Positions 8,381 through 16,439 are shown, counted from the stretch's first letter. The stretch: 34,323 nucleotides of DNA from Brucella tritici (GCF_008932295.1 NZ_WBWA01000037.1:1-34323), one strand, 5' to 3'. A program made the numbers and translations. Notes: generated from the letters alone by a model not told the origin.

Positions 8381-8423
8381 CACTTTACATACTATAGTTG
8401 ATAAACTTATAGTATGTAAAGTG
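8381..8423. promoter_or_regulatory. Perfect 16-bp inverted-repeat operator with embedded promoter
   Basis: CACTTTACATACTATA (8381-8396) is exactly inverted at 8408-8423, with an 11-nt spacer. Because each arm contains TTTACA and TATAGT, the site reads as a -35/-10 pair with an 18-nt spacer on both strands. The plus-strand copy would start transcription near 8420, just before the XRE gene at 8438. This is the layout expected for autorepression by that XRE protein. Confidence 0.7.
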
Positions 8424-8437
8424 CCAACAATCCACGC

Positions 8438-8662
8438 ATGGATGTGCGAAAAATCGTTGGCGATAATTTTGCCCGGATACGAAGAGAAAAGGGCCTGACC
8501 CAAGAACAAGTGGCGGAGCGTTCAGGCTTCAGCCAGCAGTATCTGAGCAGCCTTGAAAGGGGACAGCGCAACCCGACAATCATAACGATTTACGAGCTTT
8601 CATTGGCGCTTGGAACAACTTATTCCAACCTCATTTTGCCTGAAAATACCCAAGCTAGGTAA
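8438..8662 (+). CDS. XRE-family HTH regulator (small repressor)
   Basis: 74 residues, almost entirely one Cro/C1-type HTH: FARIRREKGLTQEQVAERSG, recognition helix FSQQYLSSLERG, then RNPTIITIYELSLALG. The motif QQYLSSLERGQRNP is typical of small alphaproteobacterial XRE repressors. The ATG lies 14 nt after a perfect palindromic operator, so autoregulation is likely. It differs from the XRE gene upstream, which lacks such a palindrome. Confidence 0.85.
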   Translation: MDVRKIVGDNFARIRREKGLTQEQVAERSGFSQQYLSSLERGQRNPTIITIYELSLALGTTYSNLILPENTQAR

Positions 8663-8786
8663 TATCGTTGAAGGTCTATAGCCTCCGACTGAACGCGGTT
8701 TCGGTAGCCTCTAAGCTGCCAGTCCGCTTTGCGCGCAATTTCGGCCGTAGAGACCAGCTTGGCCGCTGCCCGAAAGCAGACCGGCA

Positions 8787-8822
8787 ACGAACGGCTCGCT
8801 ATGCGAAATAGCCGCCGTTCGT
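8787..8822 (-). terminator. Hairpin after the SDR gene
   Basis: ACGAACGGC (8787-8795) is perfectly inverted at 8814-8822 with an 18-nt loop. It lies 25 nt past the minus-strand SDR stop. No T-run follows, so it may be a weak or Rho-assisted terminator. Confidence 0.35.
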
Positions 8823-8846
8823 GCTTCGACCGGCTTTGCTAACGGA

Positions 8847-9593
8847 TCAGACCTGAGCCATGCCGCCGTCCGCGAAGACCTCGCTTCCGGTCATCACGGC
8901 GCTATCGTCTGATGCAAGGAAAAGACCGACTGCAGCGATGTCGTCGGGATCGGCGATCCGCCCCAAAGGGGTCTGGGCGATGAGCTGCTCATAGATCGCG
9001 TCTTCTCCGCCGGCCACCGCAACGCCGTGCAGACCTGGAGTTGCGGTGGCCCCAGGCGACAGGACGTTCACGCGAATGCCCGTGCCTTTTAGGTCCAACG
9101 CCCAGCTGCGCGCCAAATTGCGGATCGCGGCTTTCGTTGCGCTGTAGATGCTGAAGGCCGGCGTTCCCATCGTTCCGGTGGTCGAGCCGGTGAGGATGAT
9201 CGACGTCCCGTCGCCCATGAGCGGCAGGGCCTTCTGCACGGTGAAAACAACGCCCTTAACGTTCACGCCGAACGTCCGATCAAAGGATGCTTCCGTAATT
9301 TGTCTGAGCGGCTCCAGCTCGCCTACGCCCGCGTTGGCGAACAGTACGTCAATGCGCCCGTGTTGGGCGCGCACCGTCCCAAAAAGGCGGTCCAGATCCT
9401 CAAGCCGAGACACGTCACCCTGCACGGCCGTCACGTCGGAGCCGATCTCCGCGACCGCTTTGTCGAGCTCCTCCTGCCGACGACCCATGATATAGACGTG
9501 GGCGCCTTCGGCCACAAACCGCTTGGCAGCAGCGAGGCCGATGCCGCTACTGGCGCCGGTGATGACAGCGATCTTTCCTTCTAGTTTGCCCAT
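8847..9593 (-). CDS. SDR-family NAD(P)-dependent oxidoreductase
   Basis: 248 residues, the usual classical-SDR length. Cofactor-binding GASSGIG (about 14-20), an Arg-Arg pair after beta-2 (GRRQEE) that favours NADP(H), NAG (about 88-90), catalytic Ser in GSTTG, YSATK with Tyr and Lys, and the C-terminal GSEVFADGG. Substrate unknown. SD AAGGAG lies about 12 nt before the ATG, with GAGG closer. Divergent from the HxlR gene, which probably controls it. GC content is visibly higher than in the left 7 kb, hinting at separate acquisition of the pair. Confidence 0.9.
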   Translation of the reverse strand: MGKLEGKIAVITGASSGIGLAAAKRFVAEGAHVYIMGRRQEELDKAVAEIGSDVTAVQGDVSRLEDLDRLFGTVRAQHGRIDVLFANAGVGELEPLRQITEASFDRTFGVNVKGVVFTVQKALPLMGDGTSIILTGSTTGTMGTPAFSIYSATKAAIRNLARSWALDLKGTGIRVNVLSPGATATPGLHGVAVAGGEDAIYEQLIAQTPLGRIADPDDIAAVGLFLASDDSAVMTGSEVFADGGMAQV

Positions 9594-9666
9594 GACAACC
9601 TCGTTCTCCTTTATTGTGGAGAGGTTGAATTAGGGGCACACCGCCTGTTATTCTAGTATGCACCAT

Positions 9667-9680
9667 TTGGTAAGTGCCAA
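9667..9680. promoter_or_regulatory. Candidate HxlR operator
   Basis: TTGGTAAGTGCCAA is an imperfect dyad (TTGG and CCAA ends) in the 107-bp gap between the divergent SDR and HxlR genes, 20 nt before the HxlR start. HxlR dimers usually bind such dyads in the shared promoter. Confidence 0.35.
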
Positions 9681-9700
9681 AATTTAATGGAGCGCGTGTA

Positions 9701-10096
9701 ATGACAAGTCCCTTCACCTGCGGTCTGGATGCTGTCCTGTTTGTGATGGGCGGCAAGTGGAAACCGCTGATCCTCTATCACCTCATGCACGGCGCATTGC
9801 GCTACGGCAAACTGCGCCGCGCGATCGGGAAGGTCAGCGACAAGGTGTTGATCCAGCAGCTCAAGGAGTTGCAGTCGGACGGGATCATCGACCGTCTCGA
9901 CTTTGGCGAGATCCCGCCCAAGGTCGAGTATTCGCTCACCAGCTTCGGCAGCAGCCTCGCACAAGCCCTCGTCCAGCTTTGCGAATGGGGAACCCGACAC
10001 ACGGATGAATTGAAGTCGATCGCCAAGCGGCGTGCCGATCCGTCGTTGCACTCGACAGCTTCCGGGGTCGCAGCGCCAGCTCTTGACCGGCATTGA
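9701..10096 (+). CDS. HxlR-family transcriptional regulator
   Basis: 131 residues from the ATG at 9701, chosen for GGAG 8 nt upstream and because the family motif starts at once. An ATG at 9674 lacks an SD. HxlR marks: CGLDAVLFVMGGKWKPLILYHL, LRYGKLRR, LIQQLKELQSDGII, then a winged hairpin ending KVEYSLTSFG. Cys7 matches the conserved N-terminal Cys used for electrophile or redox sensing in YodB/QorR/HypR-type members. Likely controls the divergent SDR in response to a reactive compound, which is inference. Confidence 0.9.
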   Translation: MTSPFTCGLDAVLFVMGGKWKPLILYHLMHGALRYGKLRRAIGKVSDKVLIQQLKELQSDGIIDRLDFGEIPPKVEYSLTSFGSSLAQALVQLCEWGTRHTDELKSIAKRRADPSLHSTASGVAAPALDRH

Positions 10097-10360
10097 TGGG
10101 GCGCAAGCCGTCGGACTGTTTGGCGCCTCCATTTCGGTCGTTCGCAGACGCCGGTCTGATCCTAAAAATTGTCGTTAATCGCGTGCCGGGCCGATGCCCG
10201 AAGGGCTAGGAAGAAGACGGGGCGTTGGGAAACCCCGATAGGCAGTTACAGGGATGGGAAGGCCTTCACTACCAACATATTGAGATGATATTCTTTCTGG
10301 GTACAGTTAGAATCGCAGCACAATAAATTGTTTGGAAGACGGGAGGAGGAGTAGCAATTA

Positions 10361-12094
10361 GTGTCACGGATCAGAAAATTAGAAATAGAGAACTTCAGAG
10401 GTATTAAAAACCTCTCCTGGCTACCGTCAAACGGTATTAACTGCCTCATCGGTTCCGGTGACAGCGGCAAATCAACAGTCCTTGACGCAATTGATTATTG
10501 TCTGGGCGCCCGTCGAAATCTTCAGATGACGGACGTTGACTTTCACAATCTTGATGTCGATAAACCTATCCAGATTACGCTCACAATCGGTGCATTGGAT
10601 GACGCGCTAAAGAGTATAGACAGCTATGGCATGTTCCTGCGGGGGTTCATCACTGAGACCGGTGTTATCGAAGACGAACCTGAAAAAGACGCCGAGACAG
10701 TCCTGACACTACGCCTGAAAGTCGAGGGTGATTTAGAGCCGTCTTGGTTTCTGGTGTCTGATCGCGCCGAAGCTCAAGGATTGAATCGTAACCTGTCGTG
10801 GGCAGACAGGGCACGCCTTGCGCCAACCCGCATTGGCGCCTACGCTGATCTCAATCTCGGTTGGCGTCGGGGATCGGTGCTCAATCGTCTGAGTGAGGAG
10901 CGTGCCGACGCCTCGGCCGCAATCGTTAGAGCGGCACGGGAAGCAAGAGTCGCCTTCGGCGATGATGCAAAGGTGCAACTTGGCGACGCACTCAAAATCG
11001 TGGCGGATACGGCCAAATATCTTGGTATCCCCGTCGGTGACGAGGTTAAAGCAATGCTGGACTCGCATTCGGTATCAGTGAGCGGCGGCACCATCTCCCT
11101 TCACAATGAATCAGGCATTCCGCTTAAAAGCCTTGGGATCGGGTCTACAAGGTTGCTGATTGCTGGTTTGCAACGTATGGCGGCTCAGTCATCATCAATC
11201 ATCTTGATCGATGAACTGGAGCATGGCCTCGAACCGCACCGTATTATGCGGTTGTTGGGATCCCTTGGCGCAAAGGAAGCTGAAGCGCCGCTGCAAGCCT
11301 TCCTGACTACCCATTCCCCGATCGCACTACGAGAATTGGGGGGGCACCAGCTCTGTGTGGTGCGCGGCCATGACGATCATCATGACGTAATCGACGTCGG
11401 TACCGATAGCGTCGTTCAGGGAACAATTCGTTTATACCCTGATGCGTTTTTGGCAACATCTGTCATTGTTTGTGAAGGGGCAACGGAAGTCGGCTTCATA
11501 CGTGGACTGGACCAATATTTCGAAAGTCAGGGGCAGGTTTCGATTGCCGCACTAGGTGTTGCCCTCGTTGATGCTGGAGGCGGCGGGCCAAACGACGCTT
11601 ACCGCCGCGCGGTACCATTGCGGTCCCTTGGCTATCGCACAGCCGTTCTGAGAGATGACGATCAGAAACCGACAGCCGAGAACCATCAGGCATTTATCGA
11701 CAGCGGCGGGGCCGTCTTCACTTGGCGGGATGATCGCTGCCTGGAGGCGGAACTGTTCATGTGCCTGTCTGATGATGCAGTCGGCAAGCTTATTGATCTT
11801 GCCATCGAATTACATGGCGAAGATGTAATTGGCGGGCATATTCAGTCACGAGCTGAAAACGGCGAAACACTGAAAAGCATCCAGATTGGTGCGTTGATTG
11901 GCGGCTACAGCCGACAAACACGAGTTGTATTGGGGAATGCATCCAGCATCCGAAAAAAGGGGTGGTTTAAACAGCTAGGTTGGATGGAACAGGCGGCTCG
12001 GGAGATTGTTGGCCCTGACCTTCAGGATGCAGATGTGTATTTCAGAAATGCAGCAGAGGCTGTGTTCGCGTGGGCTAGCAATGCCGGAGCCTGA
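10361..12094 (+). CDS. gajA: Gabija GajA-like OLD-family ATPase/Toprim nuclease
   Basis: 577 residues, close to the 578 of Bacillus cereus GajA. The N-terminal ABC-type ATPase has Walker A GSGDSGKST (31-39), a signature-like LGIGSTRLL segment, and Walker B ILIDELEHG (D284, E285). The C-terminal Toprim domain has IVCEGATEVGF (E372), a DAGGGG turn, and acidic RDDD (D432-D434). Family knowledge: GajA is a nucleotide-sensing, site-specific DNA-nicking enzyme that forms a tetrameric core with GajB and acts when phage deplete NTPs. The start is GTG with a strong GGGAGGAGGA SD. The end overlaps gajB by 14 nt. The 264-bp gap upstream has small GC hairpins and no gene. A non-Gabija OLD system is less likely given the partner. 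Confidence 0.85.
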   Translation: MSRIRKLEIENFRGIKNLSWLPSNGINCLIGSGDSGKSTVLDAIDYCLGARRNLQMTDVDFHNLDVDKPIQITLTIGALDDALKSIDSYGMFLRGFITETGVIEDEPEKDAETVLTLRLKVEGDLEPSWFLVSDRAEAQGLNRNLSWADRARLAPTRIGAYADLNLGWRRGSVLNRLSEERADASAAIVRAAREARVAFGDDAKVQLGDALKIVADTAKYLGIPVGDEVKAMLDSHSVSVSGGTISLHNESGIPLKSLGIGSTRLLIAGLQRMAAQSSSIILIDELEHGLEPHRIMRLLGSLGAKEAEAPLQAFLTTHSPIALRELGGHQLCVVRGHDDHHDVIDVGTDSVVQGTIRLYPDAFLATSVIVCEGATEVGFIRGLDQYFESQGQVSIAALGVALVDAGGGGPNDAYRRAVPLRSLGYRTAVLRDDDQKPTAENHQAFIDSGGAVFTWRDDRCLEAELFMCLSDDAVGKLIDLAIELHGEDVIGGHIQSRAENGETLKSIQIGALIGGYSRQTRVVLGNASSIRKKGWFKQLGWMEQAAREIVGPDLQDADVYFRNAAEAVFAWASNAGA

Positions 12095-13502
12095 AATTGA
12101 TTTGCTGACTATAGCCAAGGGCACGGTTACCGCACCGGCAGGCTGCGGAAAGACCCATCTGATTGCCGAAGCCCTTACCCGCCACTCCGGCCGTAAGCCG
12201 ATACTGGTGCTGACTCACACAAACGCAGGTGTCGTCGCCCTTCGTGGACGTTTGGACAGGGCAGGCGTTCCTTCTAATGCCTATAGACTTTCAACCATAG
12301 ACGGGTGGGCCATGAGGCTCATCTCCATGTTTCCGCAACGTGGTGCGTACGACCCGAACATTCTGAAACTGGCGAACGCCAGAAGCGACTATCCCAATAT
12401 CCGCGTCGCCGCCATGAATCTTCTGAAGGCCGGACATATCAACGAGGTCCTCGCAGCGAGTTATGAACGCCTGATTGTCGATGAATATCAGGACTGCTCA
12501 ATTCGACAGCATGCCGTCGTCGCCTATGCGGCGCAAACGCTGCCGACCTGTGTGTTAGGCGATCCCATGCAGGCCATCTTCGGTTTTGGAAGTGATCAAC
12601 TGGCGAGTTGGGATGAGCATGTATGCAAACATTTCCCCATTGCCGGTGAACTTGAAACGCCGTGGCGTTGGATCAACGCCGGCAAAGAAGATTTTGGGCG
12701 CTGGCTGTTGAAGGTGCGCAAAAAGCTTCTGAACAGCGAAGCGATAGATCTTACGACTGCCCCCGCAGAGCTTTGCTGGGTTCATTTGGATGGTACGGAG
12801 GACATGGTGAGGCAGATGCGGGCGGCACGCACGACACCTCCGACAGCTGAGGGTCGCGTGCTGATTATCGGACGCAGCACCAGCCCGCAAAGTCAGCGGG
12901 ATATGGCAAGCCGTACACCTGGCGCAGTCACCGTCGAAAATGTCGATCTGCGAGATTTTGTTGATTTTGCGAAACGTTTTGACTTTAGGGCAACTGACGC
13001 CTTTGCGAAGCTCGCGACCTTCGCCGGTGAGGTCATGACCAATGTCGGCGCACCCGACCTCATTGCGCGCGTCCGCTCATTACAAAATGGAACCGCACGC
13101 AAAGCCGCCTCCGATGCCGAACAGGCCGCCCTTTCTTTCTGCGCCAATCCATCCCCGAAATCAGCGGCCAATCTGATAGTGGAAATTAACAAGCTAGGCG
13201 GTGTACGACAGCATCGCCCTGCCGTTGTTCGTGCCTGCGTGAAAGCACTCGAGCAATGCGACGGCACGGACGGCAATACATTCTACGATGCCGCGGTCCG
13301 AATACGAGAACAGCACCGCCTCATAGGACGCCCTCTCGCCAAACGCTCCGTAGGTAGCACCCTGCTGCTTAAAGGTCTTGAAGCCGACGTTTGCGTCATC
13401 CTCGAAGCCCATGAGCTTGATGCCAAGAACCTATATGTCGCAATGACGCGTGGATCGGCAAAGTTGGTACTGTGTTCTAAGTCAAACCAAATGCAGCCTT
13501 AA
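12081..13502 (+). CDS. gajB: Gabija GajB-like UvrD-family helicase
   Basis: 473 residues from the ATG at 12081, chosen because it leaves a normal short N terminus before Walker A. The frame extends to 12006 but only inside gajA. SF1A helicase motifs: Walker A TAPAGCGKTH (17-26), motif Ia LTHTNAG, motif II DEYQD (134-138), motif III GDPMQAIFGF, and C-terminal LLLKGLEAD and YVAMTRG (motifs V/VI). GajB is about 494 residues in the reference system and lacks the large UvrD insertions, as here. Known role: senses DNA ends or nicks made by GajA and hydrolyses (d)NTPs, leading to abortive infection. The 14-nt overlap with gajA implies coupled translation. Confidence 0.85.
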   Translation: MPEPEIDLLTIAKGTVTAPAGCGKTHLIAEALTRHSGRKPILVLTHTNAGVVALRGRLDRAGVPSNAYRLSTIDGWAMRLISMFPQRGAYDPNILKLANARSDYPNIRVAAMNLLKAGHINEVLAASYERLIVDEYQDCSIRQHAVVAYAAQTLPTCVLGDPMQAIFGFGSDQLASWDEHVCKHFPIAGELETPWRWINAGKEDFGRWLLKVRKKLLNSEAIDLTTAPAELCWVHLDGTEDMVRQMRAARTTPPTAEGRVLIIGRSTSPQSQRDMASRTPGAVTVENVDLRDFVDFAKRFDFRATDAFAKLATFAGEVMTNVGAPDLIARVRSLQNGTARKAASDAEQAALSFCANPSPKSAANLIVEINKLGGVRQHRPAVVRACVKALEQCDGTDGNTFYDAAVRIREQHRLIGRPLAKRSVGSTLLLKGLEADVCVILEAHELDAKNLYVAMTRGSAKLVLCSKSNQMQP

Positions 13503-13861
13503 CCCGGCAGAGGGCTACCGCCGATCTTGGTCCCACTATTGTTGTTAAGTACGCCACAGTCACACAATTCGATGCGCCGCAAATATTCGCTTTTAATTTT
13601 CGATTCCAGATTCAGGAGCCTCTCGGATACAGAATTATGACTGTCCGCCTGAGTGGGCTCGTCTCCGGATATCGGACCGTCCGCCAGTGGCCCAATCTTG
13701 TCGCCAGGAAACCATTGCCGGCTTGAGGCAAAGCATTTCCGTGCTACAAGCTCAGCGTTGTTCGAGGGAGTCGATCCTCCCTTCCAAAAGGCTTCAGGTA
13801 GTGGGATGCGTCACAGATAGGCGCCCTATTGTAAACGGACGAAAGGCCGACAGAACGCTAA
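13503..13861. other. Intergenic after gajB, no gene seen
   Basis: No frame here has both an SD and protein-like composition. The open frame at 13687-13872 (+) is short and Arg/Ser/Gln-rich. The region probably holds the gajB end and the promoter of the nuclease-like gene. Confidence 0.4.
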
Positions 13862-14497
13862 ATGGGTTTTGACGATGCGATGCGGACTGCAGCCCACTCT
13901 GCAGAGCAAGCCGTCGCCAGGGCGATGTCAAAATACCGCGATGGTCTCGTGACCGATGAGGACGATTTGACCGGTGTTCTGATAGGCAGTCTCGATGCCG
14001 AATTCTCCGCAGAAGGTGTTAGTGACATCGGTGGGCTCAAGTGGTCGAGTTCGATACTGCGTCATCGCAAAGGGGTGGCCGCGGAGGAGAAGCGCATTGG
14101 CGCCGACATGATCATCCACGTCCGAGTTGACACGCCCTTGCAGAAATATTCGAAGGCAGTCCTTGTGCAGGCTAAGCGACATGAGCCGGGTGAACAGATG
14201 AGCGCCAAGGAACGAAACGAACTGTTGGGACAGTGCAAGAAGATGTTGGCAGTTACTCCCGCCGCGTTTGTTTTCGACTATGCCAAAGGCGAGATGAGAT
14301 GCGCATCTGCGACGAAAATCGAAGGTTCAACGAACAACGATCTTCACGCTGCCTGCAATTGGACAGCCTACCGATTTTTTCTCGAATTCTTCCGCTGCCC
14401 GATAGGGGATCCGCGGATCACGTCTGCCAAAGCCGCAGACCTTCCAGTTCCCATCGTACTGAAGTTGGCAGGAATTGGGGACCTCACACATGAATAG
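13862..14497 (+). CDS. Probable PD-(D/E)XK nuclease-fold protein
   Basis: 211 residues. The core EEKRIGADMIIHVRV followed by AVLVQAKR gives E75/E76, D82 and Q103-A-K105, matching the E...D...(E/Q)xK arrangement of restriction-endonuclease-like nucleases. The N terminus is helical with an acidic patch (TDEDDLTGVLIGSL) often seen before this core. No membrane segment or second domain is visible. An in-frame TAA sits directly before the ATG and the SD is weak, so a longer ancestral gene broken upstream cannot be excluded. It lies 360 bp after gajB on the same strand and just inside the tRNA-Ser scar. Likely a stand-alone defence or housekeeping nuclease of the island. Target unknown. Confidence 0.55.
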   Translation: MGFDDAMRTAAHSAEQAVARAMSKYRDGLVTDEDDLTGVLIGSLDAEFSAEGVSDIGGLKWSSSILRHRKGVAAEEKRIGADMIIHVRVDTPLQKYSKAVLVQAKRHEPGEQMSAKERNELLGQCKKMLAVTPAAFVFDYAKGEMRCASATKIEGSTNNDLHAACNWTAYRFFLEFFRCPIGDPRITSAKAADLPVPIVLKLAGIGDLTHE

Positions 14498-14617
14498 GCC
14501 GGATCCGGTTAATCTCTCGAGGGTTTGAACGTCCGCTTTGGCCGTGTTCCTAGCGTGAAGCTGCCGGACAGAAAACGGCCCCTTTCCGGTCAATATGAAC
14601 GCTAGTTTGACGCGACT

Positions 14618-14649
14618 ACATATGGCAAAATTCCCCTTTTGCCATATGT
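14618..14649. repeat. 13-bp perfect inverted repeat plus third copy beside tRNA scar
   Basis: ACATATGGCAAAA (14618-14630) and its inverse (14637-14649) flank a 6-nt spacer. A third related copy, TTTTGCCATGT, lies at 14684-14694. The block ends about 70 bp before the tRNA-Ser fragment, which is where integrase arm-type or excisionase sites are expected. Confidence 0.5.
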
Positions 14650-14760
14650 CATACACTTCACTGTACCTGTGCACTACCGGCACTTTTGCCATGTCTTTTA
14701 CAGAGGATCTTTCCACAGCCGTTCGTATAGTTAGGTCTAACCTTTAATCCCGGCACAATA

Positions 14761-14823
14761 CCGCGCTCGAAATGCGGCATGGGAGTAACTCCACCGTGGG
14801 TTCGAATCCCATCCTCTCCGCCA
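14761..14823 (+). tRNA. 3' fragment of tRNA-Ser(CGA), probable island attachment site
   Basis: The sequence matches a class II tRNA from the anticodon arm to the end: CCGCG, loop CTCGAAA (anticodon CGA), TGCGG, a long variable arm around GGGAGTAACTCC, T arm GTGGG-TTCGAAT-CCCAT, acceptor strand CCTCTCC, G73 and encoded CCA. The matching 5' acceptor strand (GGAGAGG) and D arm are absent at the required distance upstream. It is therefore a duplicated 3' end, the classic scar of site-specific integration. In this orientation the inserted element lies to the left. Confidence 0.75.
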
Positions 14824-15042
14824 TATGCTTCTTTAAGTTTCTGATTTTAAGTGTTTTCTTGCTGGTCATCTTCTTGGCCCATCATTCAGCCCATACTGTT
14901 CAATTGGATCTTCTCGGTGTAATTTTTTCACGTCAGCGTGTTTCGCCATGAGAATATTCTGATACGCATAAAAGCACATCCGGTGAAATAGTCCTTAATA
15001 GTGCAACATATTTGGGCCTAACTGGACCACCCAAACAGCGCT

Positions 15043-15318
15043 CTATTTTCGCCCGCGCTGGCGCTCAACGCAGGTCTTCGCATCCTTTCCCGGTGCGCAT
15101 TCGTCTTCCTCTTTTTTCACGCGGTCCTGCTTCTGTGGCTCGGAATTTAGCGGAACGTGAACCGCATCTGGGTCAGACGGCGGCTGATTAGGAGACGATG
15201 GCGGATTGCCTGGCACCTCCGGTTCTTGCGTGCCTGACTGTGTCGGCATACCTGATTCCTGTGCAACAGCTATATTCGGGGCGATCAGTAGTAGCGCAAA
15301 TATGACTAAGTTTTTCAT
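15043..15318 (-). CDS. Small Pro-rich exported protein
   Basis: 91 residues. A clear signal peptide (MKNLVIFALLLIAP, cleavage after AVA before QE at about residue 19). The mature part is low-complexity, Pro/Ser/Gln-rich, then highly charged with two Cys (ECAP and KTCVE) near the C terminus. A good SD (GGAGTAGGA) supports the start. Probably a small periplasmic protein. Function unknown. Confidence 0.6.
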   Translation of the reverse strand: MKNLVIFALLLIAPNIAVAQESGMPTQSGTQEPEVPGNPPSSPNQPPSDPDAVHVPLNSEPQKQDRVKKEEDECAPGKDAKTCVERQRGRK

Positions 15319-15386
15319 TTTCCTACTCCGAGTTTAAATCATGGAACTGCCTTACATCTTCACTCCGCATCTTACGAAAGAAGGGC

Positions 15387-15515
15387 CTATTGAACCTCAG
15401 AAGAGCCTTGTTCGCCGCTGTTCTGAGGAGACACCCCATAATAATAAGGTGTTGCGAAGATAAATCCCAAGATTACAGCAACGGCTAAAATTAAGAACAA
15501 TATCGACTTACGCAT
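15387..15515 (-). CDS. 42-residue single-pass membrane protein
   Basis: Starts MRKSILFLIL and has a hydrophobic segment to about residue 24, then PYYYG and a Ser/Gln/Glu-rich tail ending SSEVQ. The ATG at 15515 has an AGGAGA SD 5-10 nt upstream. A perfect EcfG-type promoter match lies 27 nt before the start. SD, promoter and amphipathic layout together make it a credible gene despite its length. It is probably a small inner-membrane general-stress protein. Confidence 0.6.
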   Translation of the reverse strand: MRKSILFLILAVAVILGFIFATPYYYGVSPQNSGEQGSSEVQ

Positions 15516-15541
15516 TCATTTCTCCTGTCCAAGACAGACTA

Positions 15542-15566
15542 AACGAACCGCCACTATTCGGGTTCC
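15542..15566 (-). promoter_or_regulatory. EcfG-type general-stress promoter
   Basis: On the minus strand GGAAC (15566-15562), a 16-nt spacer and CGTT (15545-15542) match the alphaproteobacterial sigma-EcfG consensus exactly. Transcription would start near 15535 and read into the 42-residue protein gene. Confidence 0.65.
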
Positions 15567-15629
15567 GTCCTATCGACAAACATCTGAAGCGCACTATTTG
15601 CCGAAAGCGAAAATAGTCAGGGGATCAGG

Positions 15630-16439
15630 ATGTCCAGTTCGGAAGAGACGGAGCCGACGGCAGACGGGCTGAAGGAAAGACTTCCATCGAAGTCAGCCGC
15701 CATCCACGAGCTAATCCGACGTGATGGTGAGAAGGAAATCAACCGAGATGCAATGGCGCTTTTCTGGTCAGCCATTGCAGGCGGAATTTCTATGAGCACA
15801 TCCATGATCGCTCGGGGAATTTTGGAGACTTACCTTCCAGACAGCGATCTTTTCTTCCTTGTGAGCTCCGCAGGATACACGGTCGGGTTCATCATCGTCA
15901 TCATCGCCAATCAGCAGCTATTCACGGAGAATACGATCACTCCTGTCTTGCCTTTTATGACAGAGCCGACGCTGTCTCATTTCGTGAAAATGATCAGGTT
16001 GTGGACCATTGTTCTCTTCGGGAACTTGATTGGCGGTGCAATTGCAGCCTTCGTTATGGTTAGTATGCCGATTTTCTCGGACGAAGTGACCAATACGTTT
16101 GTTGACATGGGTAAGCACCTTATAGCCAACAGCAGCAATGAACTATTCAGTAAGGGAATAATGTCAGGCTGGCTTATTGCTACGTTGGTCTGGATGCTTC
16201 ACAGTACAAAGCAGGGGCACCTAGCATTAATCTTTCTCATCACATACCTCATAGCTATCGGCGATTTAACACACATCGTAGTGGGTTCAATTGAGGTGCT
16301 ATTTTTACTTATGATTGGAGAAGTCACCCCGTTTGATAGCATCTTTAAATTCGGGCTCCCAACTTTGTTCGGGAACGTCGTTGGAGGAACTTTCATCTTC
16401 GGATTAATTTCGCACGCACAGGTGCGTGCCGACGAATAG
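15630..16439 (+). CDS. Formate/nitrite transporter (FNT) family channel
   Basis: 269 residues, with a hydrophilic N-terminal extension of about 45 residues and six membrane segments. FNT features include the first-helix region with ISMSTSMIARGIL, an ANQQLFTENT omega-loop-like segment, FGNLIGGAIAAF, and a late GDLTHIVVGSIEVLFL helix with a central His. The closest characterised relative appears to be the YfdC-like branch rather than FocA or NirC. It should move a small monovalent anion across the inner membrane. The start at 15630 has a GGGGATCAGG purine stretch directly upstream. Stand-alone gene. Confidence 0.85.
   Translation: MSSSEETEPTADGLKERLPSKSAAIHELIRRDGEKEINRDAMALFWSAIAGGISMSTSMIARGILETYLPDSDLFFLVSSAGYTVGFIIVIIANQQLFTENTITPVLPFMTEPTLSHFVKMIRLWTIVLFGNLIGGAIAAFVMVSMPIFSDEVTNTFVDMGKHLIANSSNELFSKGIMSGWLIATLVWMLHSTKQGHLALIFLITYLIAIGDLTHIVVGSIEVLFLLMIGEVTPFDSIFKFGLPTLFGNVVGGTFIFGLISHAQVRADE

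Noticed and set aside
8312..8509. Minus-strand 65-residue frame across the palindrome
   Set aside because: Covers the operator and the start of the XRE gene; a shadow.
14327..14716. 129-residue minus-strand frame
   Set aside because: Antisense to the nuclease-like gene and runs through the inverted repeat; no motif.
14700..14823. Complete tRNA-Ser
   Set aside because: No GGAGAGG acceptor strand or D arm at the correct distance; the AGAGG near 14703 is about 30 nt too far away.
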